Assembly: GCF_003259365.1 (NCBI RefSeq)
Contig: NZ_QLLY01000005.1
Location: forward strand, 124,001 to 188,000
Source of the DNA: Streptomyces sp. PsTaAH-137
GTDB lineage: Bacteria; Actinomycetota; Actinomycetes; Streptomycetales; Streptomycetaceae
Direction: 5' to 3'
Length of the DNA: 64,000 bases
Below are positions 25,288-34,025 of the stretch, piece by piece. The position numbers and the translations under genes were made by a program. Position 1 is the stretch's first letter. Each line of letters opens with the position of its first letter. The notes under the pieces are model-generated. The model was not told the origin of the DNA, made no database searches, and saw only the letters and a list, made by a program, of their open reading frames with translations.

Positions 25288-26229
25288 TCAGAAGGAGTCG
25301 CCGTACCAGTAGGCGGCGCCGGGCGCGGCCACTGTCCGTTCCACGGTGCGGGCCGGGGTGAGCAGCGGACGGTACATGCCTGTCGTGTCGGTCCCCCTCG
25401 TCACGGCGCCGGACCGCAGCAGCCGGGGCAGGGCGTGCTCGGCGCCGGGCGAGGCCGGGACCGCGGTGCGGGCCCGGACGGCTCCGGCCGCGCGGGCGCG
25501 GACGGCGAGTGCCGCATACAGGGTGCCCAGGCAGTCGTCGGCGGCGACCGCGGCCTCCAGCACCTCCGCCGTCCCGTCGGCGATCCGGGCGACGAGCCAG
25601 CCGCGCAGCCCGCCCGCGCCGTCCTCGGCCACCAGCTGGAGCGTGTCGGCGCCGTACCAGGCGGGCACCCGCACCCGCCAGTCGTCGGCCGAGCGAACGG
25701 AGCTGAGCGGCCGGTGGGCATTGTGGGCTTCCTGGAGGCGGGCCAGTGGTGCGCGGTCGACGGAGCGTGCCTCGCGTACGCCGCCGGGGGCCTCCGGCGC
25801 TGCGGCGAGCGGCCCCTCGGCGTGCGGCCGCGCGAACGTCCGCCATCCCGAACTCTCGTACACGCCGGGCGTGCCGGTGAACAGCAGGGACCAGCCGCAG
25901 CCCTCCCCGGACATGGTCGCCGTCGCCTCGGCGAGCAGCGCGCGGACCAGTCCCCTGCCGCGCGCCTCGGGCCGGGTGGCGACGCTGCCGATGCCGCCGA
26001 TCCGGTGCGGGACGCCGTGCACGTCGCGCACCGTGCGGGGGACGTACACGACGACGGCGTCGAGGGCTCCGTCAGGTCCGGCGGCGACGAAGGTGCGGTG
26101 GTGGCGGCCGTCGTCGAGGGCGTACAGCGCGGGCAGGTGCGGGGCGTCGCCGAAGCACCGGGCCCACAGCGCGTACAGGGCGGGTTCGTCGGCGGGGGTG
26201 GCGGTGCGGATCACCGGCTCAGGGATCAC
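25288..26229 (-). CDS. GNAT-family N-acetyltransferase, Eis-like two-domain layout
   Basis: A 313-residue acetyltransferase. The N-terminal GNAT domain has the acetyl-CoA pyrophosphate-binding motif in GGIGSVATRPEARGRGLVRALL (about residues 80-101) followed by GWSLLFTGTPGVYESSGW. The second half (about 160-300) looks like a divergent second acetyltransferase-type domain, as in Eis-like proteins. GTG 26229 overlaps the stop of the upstream beta-helix gene (GTGA), placing this as the last gene of the six-gene operon that begins at 32599. The substrate is unknown; context suggests an amino group on a sugar derivative, but that is a guess. Confidence 0.85.
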   Translation of the reverse strand: MIPEPVIRTATPADEPALYALWARCFGDAPHLPALYALDDGRHHRTFVAAGPDGALDAVVVYVPRTVRDVHGVPHRIGGIGSVATRPEARGRGLVRALLAEATATMSGEGCGWSLLFTGTPGVYESSGWRTFARPHAEGPLAAAPEAPGGVREARSVDRAPLARLQEAHNAHRPLSSVRSADDWRVRVPAWYGADTLQLVAEDGAGGLRGWLVARIADGTAEVLEAAVAADDCLGTLYAALAVRARAAGAVRARTAVPASPGAEHALPRLLRSGAVTRGTDTTGMYRPLLTPARTVERTVAAPGAAYWYGDSF

Positions 26230-28340
26230 AGGAGGAGGTTTCCCTCGGTGCGCACGTGGTCGCCGTCCTTCGGCAGGGCGCTGCGGATGGTTCCCTGCTC
26301 GACGCAGGCGGTGTGGAGGACGTCGGCGCAGGCGGCGGGCTCCAGGTGCAGGCGGCCGCCGGTGAAGCGGCAGCCGGTGGCGGCGTAGTGGTTGGTGCCG
26401 TCGGCGATCCGGACATGGGCGGTGGCCGCGTCGTCGGTGCTGGACGCGGTGCCGGTCAGCTGCCAGGTGACGGTGCCGGAGCCGCCGGCGGCGCGGCCGA
26501 GGAGCGCCTTGGCCTTGTTCGTTCCGGTGATGCGGACGCCCCCGGCGATCTGGAGGCGCTGGTCGCGCACGGCGCTCAGTTCGATGCCGGTGTCGGTGAA
26601 CGTGCCGCCCTCGATGACGAGTTGGGCCGACCCGACGGACAGCGGCGCGGCGGCCGGGGCGCCCTCGACGGTGCAGTCGGTGAGGTGAACGGGGCCCGCG
26701 CCGCGCAGGACGAGCCCGTCGGCCTCCTTGATCACGCAGCGGACGAAGTGGACGGGCGCCGTCACCGGGGTCTGGACGAGGACGGTGCCCGCGGGCGGGC
26801 TGAAGACGCAGTCGCTGATCACGGTGGGCCGCGTGGAGCGCGCCGAGCGCTGGGCGACGGCGAAGGTCTTCGCGGTGCAGCCGCGCAGTTGCGCTCCGTC
26901 GGCGTTGACGGTGAGGGTGCCCGCCCGGTCGAAGGTGGGGCGGGCGATGACGGTGACGTCCTCCAGGGTCAGATCGGTGATCTTCGTGCTGGCGGTGAAC
27001 CAGGAGCAGGTGTGCCGCCGCACGGTGATGCGTTGGGCCGAGATTCCCCACTGCGCGCCGGAGTTGGCGATGTCCATCAGGCCGGAGTTGCCGTCGAAGA
27101 GCAGGTCGTGCTCGTACTGGCCGTGGGTGGTGAAGGGGTTGCCGCCCGCGTCGTCGCCGTCGCCGTGACAGTTGACGACGGTGCAGTAGGCCGATGCCGT
27201 CAGGTCGTTGAGGTGGCGTACGTTGCTGGTGGTGCAGTCGGCGATCCGGCCGTAGAGGCAGTAGATCTGCTGGGTGAGATAGCCGGCGCCGCCGTATTCG
27301 ACCGTCGGCGGGTTCTTCAGGGAGCACTGCTCGGTACGGAACCGGGTGCACCAGCGGCGCATGATCACCGGCCAGAAGGAGCCGGTGGCGTGGATGCCGG
27401 AGACGTCGCAGTCCACCGCGTACTCGTAGGACACGGGGTGCGAGCCGGTGTACTCGTCGTCGCCCGCGCCCTCGAAGACGAGGTTGCGCACATGGGCGGC
27501 GCGGACGGGTTCGACGCGGGTCCAGGTGAGGGTGCGGCCCTGGGCGAGGGGCCAGCCGTTGAGGTAGCCGACGCGGATGTGGGTGCCGTCGACGATCTCG
27601 GTGATCTCGACGAGCTTCTGCAGTTCCCGCTCGTCGCGTCCGCCGCCCGCGACCGGGTCGACCTGCACCGTCCACCACTGGCCGACGGTGAAGACGGCCG
27701 CGTCCGGCACGGGGAAGGTGTCGGTCAGCTCGATGACCTCGGCGGGCAGTGCGTAGGTGTGGGTGGTGTCGGTGGGGGTGCCGCGGAAGGCGAGGACGGC
27801 GCCGAAGGGGTTGTCGTGGGTGTTGGCCTCGATGCCGGTGGTGAGCATGCGGTGGCCGTGGAAGTCGAGTTCGATGCGGGAGCGGTGCCACAGATGGCGC
27901 TTGGTGAACAGGAGGTCGGTGTGGGCCTCGATGCGGTGGACGGCCGGGTCGTCGACCATGGCGTCCAGGGCGGCGTCGGCGGGGGTGTCGGCGTCGAAGT
28001 GGCCGAAGGTGCGGAAGTCGAGGACTCCGGTGTGGAGTTGGTGCCAGCGGCCCCGGGCGGTGGTCTTGGCGGGGGCGATGACGGTGCCGCCGTTGTGGGC
28101 GGCCCGGGAGCCGGCGTCCCAGCGGACGGCCATGCCGCCGCCGTCACCGGGCGTGCGGTAACCGGCGACGATCACGACCGCCCCGTCCCGAACACCCTTC
28201 ACCGCCCGCAACGCGGCGACGGTGTCGACGTACGCGGCGTCTTCCCGGGCCGCCGCGTACGCCGTGCCGGGGGCGGCGGTCAGGACGCCCACCCCGGTCA
28301 GCCCGGACAGCAGCAGGGCCCGTCTGCGTGACTCGTCCAT
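26226..28340 (-). CDS. Tat-secreted right-handed beta-helix protein (paralogue 1)
   Basis: A 704-residue protein with a Tat signal (SRRRALLLSGLTGVG..., cleavage near AYA-A around residue 30). The body has repeated short hydrophobic strands and Asn/Cys/His-rich turns (DCDVSGIHATG, CLYGRIADCTTSNVRHL, ITVRRHTCSW, LTLEDVTVIA), the pattern of a parallel beta-helix as in pectate lyases and polysaccharide depolymerases. No catalytic set can be fixed by eye. It lies 14 bp after an SDR gene in a sugar-acid-type operon, suggesting extracellular attack on the polymer whose products the operon uses. Residues ~46-195 are nearly identical at DNA level to the paralogue at 34026. Confidence 0.75.
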   Translation of the reverse strand: MDESRRRALLLSGLTGVGVLTAAPGTAYAAAREDAAYVDTVAALRAVKGVRDGAVVIVAGYRTPGDGGGMAVRWDAGSRAAHNGGTVIAPAKTTARGRWHQLHTGVLDFRTFGHFDADTPADAALDAMVDDPAVHRIEAHTDLLFTKRHLWHRSRIELDFHGHRMLTTGIEANTHDNPFGAVLAFRGTPTDTTHTYALPAEVIELTDTFPVPDAAVFTVGQWWTVQVDPVAGGGRDERELQKLVEITEIVDGTHIRVGYLNGWPLAQGRTLTWTRVEPVRAAHVRNLVFEGAGDDEYTGSHPVSYEYAVDCDVSGIHATGSFWPVIMRRWCTRFRTEQCSLKNPPTVEYGGAGYLTQQIYCLYGRIADCTTSNVRHLNDLTASAYCTVVNCHGDGDDAGGNPFTTHGQYEHDLLFDGNSGLMDIANSGAQWGISAQRITVRRHTCSWFTASTKITDLTLEDVTVIARPTFDRAGTLTVNADGAQLRGCTAKTFAVAQRSARSTRPTVISDCVFSPPAGTVLVQTPVTAPVHFVRCVIKEADGLVLRGAGPVHLTDCTVEGAPAAAPLSVGSAQLVIEGGTFTDTGIELSAVRDQRLQIAGGVRITGTNKAKALLGRAAGGSGTVTWQLTGTASSTDDAATAHVRIADGTNHYAATGCRFTGGRLHLEPAACADVLHTACVEQGTIRSALPKDGDHVRTEGNLLL
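27756..28201 (-). repeat. 446-bp inverted repeat, copy 1 (inside beta-helix paralogue 1)
   Basis: Read on the minus strand, this stretch aligns without gaps to 34201-34646 on the plus strand with only 7 mismatches in 446 positions, counted by eye. Identity falls off sharply at both ends, although both genes continue in the same reading frame and remain homologous. Confidence 0.9.
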
Positions 28341-28354
28341 CGGGACGTCACTCC

Positions 28355-29203
28355 TCAGTTGTCCTTGCGTGTAAGTGAGTTGCTGTACGGCGGCATGAAC
28401 CGCATCCGGGGCATCTGGTCGGCGAGCACGCCGCCGTCGACGACGATCCGGGCACCGGTGAGGTACGCACCCGCGTCGGAGGCGAGCAGCAGCAGCGCCC
28501 CGACGCAGTCGTCCGGCTGGGCGTAGTGGCCGAGCGGGATGCGCTCGCGGTAGGCGGCCTCGAACGCCTCACGGTCGAAGGGGAACTCCCCGTCGATCGG
28601 CGTCTCGACCATGCCCGGGGCGAGGGTGTTCGCGGTGATGCCGTGCGGGGCCAGCTCCACCGCGTAGGTCTCGGTGAGGAGCTGCGCCGCCGCCTTGGAC
28701 GCGTTGTAGTGGGCGAGGCCGGCCTCGGCGACCAGCGCGTTCTTCGAGGTGATGGTGATGACGCGGCCCCGGACTCCGTCGGCGACCATGTGCTCGGTGA
28801 CGCGCTGGGTGAGGAAGAAGACGGCGTCGACGTTCACCCGCATCACCGCCGCCCAGCTCGCCGGGGTGATCTCGCCGACCCGTTCCAGGGCGGCCGTGCC
28901 CGCGTTGTTGACGAGGATGTGCAGCGGCCCGCAGTCGGCGCGGACGGTGTCGGCGAAGGCGGCCAGCTCCTCGGTGCGGGACAGGTCCTGGCCGTAACTC
29001 CACGCGCGGCGGCCGAGCTTCTCGACGGCGGCGGCCGTGGTGCCGATGCCCTCGGCTCCCGGCAGGTCGACGAGGACGAGGTCCGCGCCCGCCTCGGCGA
29101 GGCCGACGGCGAACGCGCGGCCGAGGCCCCGGGCCGCACCGGTCACCAGCGCGGTGCGGCCCGTCAGGTCGAAGCGGTCGACGCCCCGCGCCCCGGCGCT
29201 CAC
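28355..29203 (-). CDS. Short-chain dehydrogenase/reductase (SDR)
   Basis: A 282-residue classical SDR: cofactor motif TGAARGLG (residues 21-28), NNAG (99-102) and catalytic Ser153, Tyr166 and Lys170 (YNASK). Asp46 at the end of the second strand (LVLVDLPG) favours NAD. GTG 29203 overlaps the amidohydrolase stop. Sitting after a dehydratase and a lactonase-type amidohydrolase, it could oxidise a 2-keto-3-deoxy sugar acid as in the L-fucose oxidative route, or a sugar upstream of the lactone; both are inferences. Confidence 0.9.
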   Translation of the reverse strand: MSAGARGVDRFDLTGRTALVTGAARGLGRAFAVGLAEAGADLVLVDLPGAEGIGTTAAAVEKLGRRAWSYGQDLSRTEELAAFADTVRADCGPLHILVNNAGTAALERVGEITPASWAAVMRVNVDAVFFLTQRVTEHMVADGVRGRVITITSKNALVAEAGLAHYNASKAAAQLLTETYAVELAPHGITANTLAPGMVETPIDGEFPFDREAFEAAYRERIPLGHYAQPDDCVGALLLLASDAGAYLTGARIVVDGGVLADQMPRMRFMPPYSNSLTRKDN

Positions 29204-30042
29204 GACAGCCCCAGGAGATCGAGGGAAGGGCGTTCGATGATGGCCTCCACCGCGTCCGCGTCCAGCGGCGGGAGGCCGGGGATGCCGGGGATCGCGGCGA
29301 TCTCCCGCAACCCCTTCACCGAGTCGTCGACGGTGGTGAACGGGTAGTCGCTGCCGAACAGCAGCTTGTGCAGGACGCCGTAGTCCTGGGCGAGCCGAAG
29401 GCTGTGCCAGAGCTGGAACGGCCGGTAGTGCAGGGCGCTGATGTCCGCGTAGACGTGCGGGTGCTTCCGGATGACGGCGATGCACTCGCCCTCGAACGGA
29501 TGGCCCAGATGGGCCAGGACCATGCGCAGTTCGGGGTGTCGGATGGCGACGGCGTCGAGGTGGCGCGGCATCGCGTACTCCAGCGGCGCCGCCGACACGA
29601 AGGTGGTGCCGGTGTGCACGAGGAGCGGCAGGCCGTGCCGTTCGGCATACGTGTACAGCTCGTCGTACTCCTCGGCCGCCGGGTCGAATCCCGCGTACAT
29701 CGGCATCAGTTTGATGCCGCGCAGGCCCAGTTCCTGGTGTCCGTACCGCAGTTCGTCCTGCCAGCCGGGCTGGGTGGGGTCGAGGGCGAGATAGCCGATC
29801 AGGCGGTCGGGGTGCTCGGCGACGTAGGCGGCGACGGCCGTGTCGTCGACCCACAGGCCGCTGCGGCGGGCCTTGCCGCCGACGACGATCGTGCGGGTGT
29901 CGGCGGGCGAACTGGCCGCGTACTCGTCCCACGTGACCGTGAGGTCGACCTCGCCCTCGTGGGCGCGGGCGGAGTCGGAGGCGAACGGGTCGGTGAAGTC
30001 GTGGCTGTGCCGGAACAGATGGGAGTGGACGTCGACGATCAT
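29200..30042 (-). CDS. Amidohydrolase-2 family protein (lactonase-type)
   Basis: A 280-residue TIM-barrel metal hydrolase. The HxH metal motif is at the N-terminus (IVDVHSHLF), with later ligand segments LLVHTGTTF, MVLAHLGHPF and LFGSDYPFTTVDD. This family includes sugar-acid lactonases such as L-fuconolactonase, and decarboxylases. Next to a sugar-acid dehydratase and an SDR, a lactonase role is most likely. ATG 30042 overlaps the dehydratase stop (ATGA). Confidence 0.87.
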   Translation of the reverse strand: MIVDVHSHLFRHSHDFTDPFASDSARAHEGEVDLTVTWDEYAASSPADTRTIVVGGKARRSGLWVDDTAVAAYVAEHPDRLIGYLALDPTQPGWQDELRYGHQELGLRGIKLMPMYAGFDPAAEEYDELYTYAERHGLPLLVHTGTTFVSAAPLEYAMPRHLDAVAIRHPELRMVLAHLGHPFEGECIAVIRKHPHVYADISALHYRPFQLWHSLRLAQDYGVLHKLLFGSDYPFTTVDDSVKGLREIAAIPGIPGLPPLDADAVEAIIERPSLDLLGLS

Positions 30043-31229
30043 GCCCGGTTCCTCTTCTCCCAGCCCTCGGCGAACATGTTCCAGAACCGGTGGGTCGGCG
30101 GGTGCTCCTCGAAGACCTCGTCGACGAGTTCGACGCCGAGGCCGGGCTCCTTGGGCAGGTCGATGTGTCCGTCGGCGGCGAGCGGCAGGGTGCCCTTGAG
30201 GGCTTCGAAGACGTAGTCCTCCAGGAGGCCGTCGAAGGTCTCCAGGATCTTGAAGTTGGGGATGCCGAGCGCGGCGTGCACCGAAACGGTCGTGCAGAGC
30301 GGCGAGTTGGAGTTGTGCGGGGCGACGAGCATGCCATGGGTGTCGGCGATCGCGGCGAGCTTGCGGACCTCGGTGAAGCCGCCGGCCATCGACAGGTCGG
30401 GCTGGATGATGTCGACGGCCTCGGTGGCGAAGAGCTGCTTGTACTCGTAGCGGTTGTGGAAGTGCTCGCCGCCGGAGATGGGGAACGGGGCCCGCTGCCG
30501 CAGCTCCGCGTAGCGCTCGATGTGGGTCCAGGGCAGCGGCTCCTCGAACCAGCCGATGTCGTACGGCTCCAGCTCGCGCAGCAGCCGGGCCGCGGTCGGC
30601 ATGGCGAACCGGGCGTGGCCCTCGATGAAGAGGTCGATGTCGGGTCCGACGGCCTCGCGGACGGCTGCGACGAGGTCGACGGAGCGGCGCAGTTCGGCGC
30701 GCTCCAGCTCGTGCAGGCCGGGGCCGAACGGGTCGAACTTCAGGGCGGTGAAGCCCTTTTCGAGGATGGAGCGGGCCTTGGCGGCGAAGACGTCCGGTTC
30801 GCGTTCGCCGTTGTACCAGCCGTTGGCGTAGACGCGGACGCGGTCGCGGCAGGCGCCGCCGGTGAGCCGGTAAGCAGGGACGCCGAGGGCCTTGCCCATC
30901 AGGTCGTACATGGCCTGATCGAGGCCGGACAGGGCGATGCCGCCCATGTCGCCGCCGCGCAGGAAGTCGCCCTGGTAGAGCCGCAGCCAGACTTCCTCGA
31001 TGTCGAAGGGGTCGGCGCCGATGAGGTGGCGGCGGGCGAGGGACTCGGTGAGGGCGCAGACCTCCTGGCCCCGGTAGGGGTGGGTGATCTCGCCGATGCC
31101 GGACAGGCCCTCGTCGGTGTGGACGCGGACGTAGCCGAAGTCGCGCCAGGCGGTGCCGAGCATCAGGGTCTCGACGCGGGTGATGCGTCCTGCGGGGCCC
31201 GCCGGGCGGGTGGTGTTCACGGTGAGCAT
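30039..31229 (-). CDS. Enolase-superfamily sugar-acid dehydratase, D-galactonate-dehydratase-like
   Basis: A 396-residue mandelate-racemase/enolase-superfamily protein. Metal ligands Glu203 (LFIEGHARF), Glu229 (WFEEPLP) and Glu255 (SGGEHF) are spaced 26 and 26 residues apart. A catalytic His pair is visible at His205 and His305 (PHNSNSP). This spacing matches that reported for E. coli D-galactonate dehydratase (ligands 183/209/235, His185/His285) with a constant shift of 20. A Lys-x-Asp (KFD, 164-166) also occurs. It should dehydrate an aldonic or uronic-derived acid to a 2-keto-3-deoxy acid. The exact sugar is unknown. Coupled in a TGATG overlap to the aminotransferase upstream. Confidence 0.88.
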   Translation of the reverse strand: MLTVNTTRPAGPAGRITRVETLMLGTAWRDFGYVRVHTDEGLSGIGEITHPYRGQEVCALTESLARRHLIGADPFDIEEVWLRLYQGDFLRGGDMGGIALSGLDQAMYDLMGKALGVPAYRLTGGACRDRVRVYANGWYNGEREPDVFAAKARSILEKGFTALKFDPFGPGLHELERAELRRSVDLVAAVREAVGPDIDLFIEGHARFAMPTAARLLRELEPYDIGWFEEPLPWTHIERYAELRQRAPFPISGGEHFHNRYEYKQLFATEAVDIIQPDLSMAGGFTEVRKLAAIADTHGMLVAPHNSNSPLCTTVSVHAALGIPNFKILETFDGLLEDYVFEALKGTLPLAADGHIDLPKEPGLGVELVDEVFEEHPPTHRFWNMFAEGWEKRNRA

Positions 31230-32599
31230 CAGTTGACCGCCCCGCCCATCGTCGACGTGTTCTCCAGGTCGCGGGCGCCGCCCTCGGCGAGGACGGCCTT
31301 CACGGCGGCCTCGGTGCCTTCGAGGAGCCGGTCGACGTCGGCGTCCGTGTGCGCGTAGCTGATGTGGCTGCGCTTGAGGTTGAGCGGCAGCTCGAACAGA
31401 CCGTGGTCGAGGAGCTTGCGCCGGTAGCCGACGAACAGTGACGCGTCGTTGGCGAGGAGGTCGTCGTAGGTGCGCGGGGTGTCGGGGCCCGGCATGAAGT
31501 ACGAGACGAAGACGGAACCGTGCCCGGTGACGACGGCCGGGACGCCCAACCGGTCGTAGAGCGCGGCGAGTTCGGCGCGGACCCGGTTGCCGAGGCGGTA
31601 CACGTGGGCGTGGACCGGCTCCTCGCGCAGCTTGCGCAGGGTGGCGAGGGCGGCGGCGACCACGGACGGGTGGCCGTTGTAGGTCCCTGCGAAGAACGCG
31701 GGGGCGCCGGGCCGGGTGGAGAAGAGGTCCATCAGGTCGGCGCGGCCGCCGATGGCGCCGACGGGCGCGCCGTTGGCAATGGCCTTGCCGAGGGTGGTCA
31801 GGTCGGGGGTGACGCCGCAGATGGACTGCCAGCCGCCGAGGTCGTGCCGGAAGCCGGTGATGACCTCGTCGAAGACCAGCACGCTGCCCGCCTTGACGGT
31901 CTCCTCGCGCAGGGTGGTCAGGAACTCCTGGTGCGGCAGGAGGGCACCGACGTTGTGCGGTACGGGCTCGACGATGACGGCGGCGATGTCGTGGCCGTGC
32001 TCGGCGAAGGCGCGACGGACGGCGTCGCTGTCGTTGAAGGGGAGCACGAGGGTGGCGTCGAGGACCTCCGGCAGGATGCCGGTGGAGATCGGGTCGTGGG
32101 AGCCGACCTTCTCGGGTGCGGAGATGACGTTGAGGCTCACGGCGTCGTGCCAGCCGTGGTAGCAGCCCTGGAACTTGACGATCAGGCGGCGGCCGGTGGC
32201 GGCGCGGGAGACGCGCAGCGCGTGGAACGTGGCCTCGCTGCCGGTCGAGGTGAGCAGCACCTTCTCGACGGACGGGATCAGCTCGACGAGCTGCTCGGCG
32301 AGGGCGACCTCGCCCTCGGTGACGCCGACGCCCATGTGCCCGAGGCGGGCGCCCGCCTCGGCGGCGGCGCGGGCCACGTCGGGGTCGTTGTGGCCGAGCA
32401 GCGGCGGGCCGAACGCGGCGTGGAAGTCGGTGAACTCGCGGCCGTCGGCGGTCCGGAAGCGGGCGCCTCCGGTGCCGGTGACGACGAGATCGGTGAGGCC
32501 GGGGATGCTGCGCTGGCCGCTGTTCACACCGCCGGGCACGACCGTGCGGGCGCGCTCGGCGATCCGGGCTCCGGAGGTGGCGTCCGGGCCTGCACTCAT
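31229..32599 (-). CDS. Class III aminotransferase (glutamate-1-semialdehyde aminomutase-like)
   Basis: A 456-residue PLP-dependent class III aminotransferase resembling GSA aminomutase: VPGGVNSGQRS at the N-terminus, STGSEATFHALR, KFQGCYHGWHDAV, the PLP-binding VLVFDEVITGFR, and the Schiff-base lysine in DLTTLGKAIANGAPVGAIGG. AAGGAG lies eight bases before ATG 32599. Because it heads a sugar-acid operon rather than a haem cluster, it probably transaminates an amino-sugar or amino-acid intermediate instead of making 5-aminolevulinate. First gene of the six-gene minus-strand operon, controlled by the operator region at 32707-32744. Confidence 0.88.
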   Translation of the reverse strand: MSAGPDATSGARIAERARTVVPGGVNSGQRSIPGLTDLVVTGTGGARFRTADGREFTDFHAAFGPPLLGHNDPDVARAAAEAGARLGHMGVGVTEGEVALAEQLVELIPSVEKVLLTSTGSEATFHALRVSRAATGRRLIVKFQGCYHGWHDAVSLNVISAPEKVGSHDPISTGILPEVLDATLVLPFNDSDAVRRAFAEHGHDIAAVIVEPVPHNVGALLPHQEFLTTLREETVKAGSVLVFDEVITGFRHDLGGWQSICGVTPDLTTLGKAIANGAPVGAIGGRADLMDLFSTRPGAPAFFAGTYNGHPSVVAAALATLRKLREEPVHAHVYRLGNRVRAELAALYDRLGVPAVVTGHGSVFVSYFMPGPDTPRTYDDLLANDASLFVGYRRKLLDHGLFELPLNLKRSHISYAHTDADVDRLLEGTEAAVKAVLAEGGARDLENTSTMGGAVN

Positions 32600-32706
32600 G
32601 GGGCTTGCTCCTTGCGTCGAGAGTCGTCGATGTCAGGGGCCCTGCCCGGCCCGTGCACCCTGGCGCCATCCGCCCGGCAGTCTCCGCAGGAAGTGTTCTC
32701 ACAGAC

Positions 32707-32744
32707 GTTCTGAATTTTCAGAACAGCGTTCTGTGGTGCAGAAC
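32707..32744. promoter_or_regulatory. Tandem palindromes, candidate IclR operators
   Basis: Two adjacent dyads: GTTCTGAA-TT-TTCAGAAC at 32707-32724 (8-bp arms) and GTTCTG-N5-CAGAAC at 32728-32744. Their centres are about 20.5 bp apart, two helical turns, so two dimers could bind the same DNA face. They lie about 110-145 bp upstream of the aminotransferase start. Confidence 0.65.
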
Positions 32745-32801
32745 ACGTCTGGAGACTACGACCGGTTCCCGGGCCGGTCAACCCCCTTCGGGCGTCATCC
32801 A

Positions 32802-32825
32802 GAACAGGATGTGACTAGACTGTTC
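32802..32825 (+). promoter_or_regulatory. Leaderless iclR promoter with overlapping dyad
   Basis: TAGACT at 32816-32821 is a good -10 element eight bases before the iclR ATG, with no ribosome-binding site between, so the message is probably leaderless. GAACAG (32802-32807) and CTGTTC (32820-32825) form a 6-bp dyad around it that uses the same half-site as the upstream operators, suggesting autoregulation. Confidence 0.5.
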
Positions 32826-32829
32826 GGCC

Positions 32830-33654
32830 ATGACGAACAGTGAGGGCCCAGACTCCCCACCGGCCGAGCCGAAGTACTGGGTCAAGAGCGTCGCCAGAGC
32901 CGCCGACATCCTCGAAGTCCTCGCCGCCCCGGCGCCCGGAAACGGCCTGAGCGTCACGGAGGTCGCGCAGACCTGCGGGATCTCCAAGAGCGCCGCGTTC
33001 GGCACGCTGCAGACACTGCGCTCGTACGGTCTCGTCTCCGACGACGGCGAGGGCATGAGCCGGCGCTACCGCCTCGGCATGGGGCTCGCCCGGCTCGGCG
33101 ACCGCGCCCGGTCGCAGGTGTCCCTGCGCGGGGTCGCCCAGCCGGTGCTGCGGGAGCTGACCGCCGGGACCGGGATGGCCTCGCGGCTCGCCGTGCCCGA
33201 GGACGGCCACGCGGTGGTCGTGGACCAGGTCGAGCTGGACCAGCGGGTCCGCCTCGATCTGCGCATGGGCCAGCGCGAGCTGCCGCACTGCACCGGGCTC
33301 GGCAAGGCGCTGCTGTCGGCGGTGCCGGAGGCCGAGGCGGCGCGGGTCGTCGAGCGGTTCGGGCTGCCTCGGCGCACTCCTCGTACGATCACCGATCCCG
33401 CCACGTTCCTCGCCCACCTCAAGGACATCGACCGGGTCGGGTACGCGCTCGACGACGAGGAGGACGCCGAGGGGATCATCTGCATCGGGGCGCCCGTGCG
33501 GGACGATCACGGGGTGTGTGTCGGGGCGATCAGCATCACGGGGCTGAAGTTGGGGCTGCCTGCCTGGAAGTACCAAGAGTTGGGCGGTCAAGTGCGGGAC
33601 GCTGCGCGGGCGGTCAGTTCGGCGTTGGGCTGGGTTTTCGAGGGGTCCGCCTAG
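32830..33654 (+). CDS. IclR-family transcriptional regulator
   Basis: A 274-residue IclR-type regulator. A winged HTH (about residues 16-80: KSVARAADILEVLAA, LSVTEVAQTCGISKSAAFGTLQTLRSYGLV) is followed by the GAF-like effector domain with the family segments LPHCTGLGKALLSA and GYALDDEEDAEGIICIGAPV. It starts at ATG 32830, apparently leaderless. Divergent from the six-gene operon and upstream of the second half of the catabolic region, so it probably senses a pathway acid and controls both sides. The GTTCTG/CAGAAC dyads in the shared gap are the likely sites. Confidence 0.92.
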   Translation: MTNSEGPDSPPAEPKYWVKSVARAADILEVLAAPAPGNGLSVTEVAQTCGISKSAAFGTLQTLRSYGLVSDDGEGMSRRYRLGMGLARLGDRARSQVSLRGVAQPVLRELTAGTGMASRLAVPEDGHAVVVDQVELDQRVRLDLRMGQRELPHCTGLGKALLSAVPEAEAARVVERFGLPRRTPRTITDPATFLAHLKDIDRVGYALDDEEDAEGIICIGAPVRDDHGVCVGAISITGLKLGLPAWKYQELGGQVRDAARAVSSALGWVFEGSA

Positions 33655-34025
33655 GCGCCGTTCAGGGGTCTCTTGGTGTGCGGGCGCGGGTCGTGTGTGG
33701 CTGGTCGCGCAGTTCCCCGCGCCCCTTACGGGGCCCGATCAGCCGGCCGCGCCCACGCGGCGGAGCCACACATTGGCACAGCCCCGCGGCCCTGGCGGGG
33801 CTTGACGGCTGGAATCGTTCGACGTACGGTCCTGGGCCATCAGCCGGTTGTCGCTTCATCACCGGCACTTCACCTCGATCGATCCGCTCCCCGGTACCTG
33901 CCCATGTCACCGGGACGCACCCTGAGTCGCCTCAGGAACGGTCGCTTTCAGCCATCCGCCGTCACGGCAGCACCCCGCAGGAACGCTCCCCTCCCTTCGG
34001 CACTTCTCGGAAGGCGAAGTCCGTC
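33655..34025. other. Intergenic region between iclR and beta-helix paralogue 2
   Basis: A 371-bp gap with no gene I can support. It contains a Streptomyces-type dispersed repeat with two hairpins (33693-33801). The rest, including the promoter of the downstream gene, shows nothing clearer. Confidence 0.6.
33693..33801. repeat. Dispersed Streptomyces intergenic repeat with hairpins
   Basis: Contains GGTCGCGCAGTTCCCCGCGC followed by the hairpin GCCCC-TTAC-GGGGC, then GGCGGAGCCACACATTG and a second hairpin GCCCCGC-N7-GCGGGGC (33781-33801). I remember this as a sequence found after many genes across Streptomyces genomes. It may terminate iclR transcription. Confidence 0.55.

Noticed and set aside
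31229-32599. Haem-synthesis glutamate-1-semialdehyde aminomutase (hemL)
   Set aside because: The family resemblance is real, but no other haem genes are near and it heads a sugar-acid operon with coupled start/stop codons.
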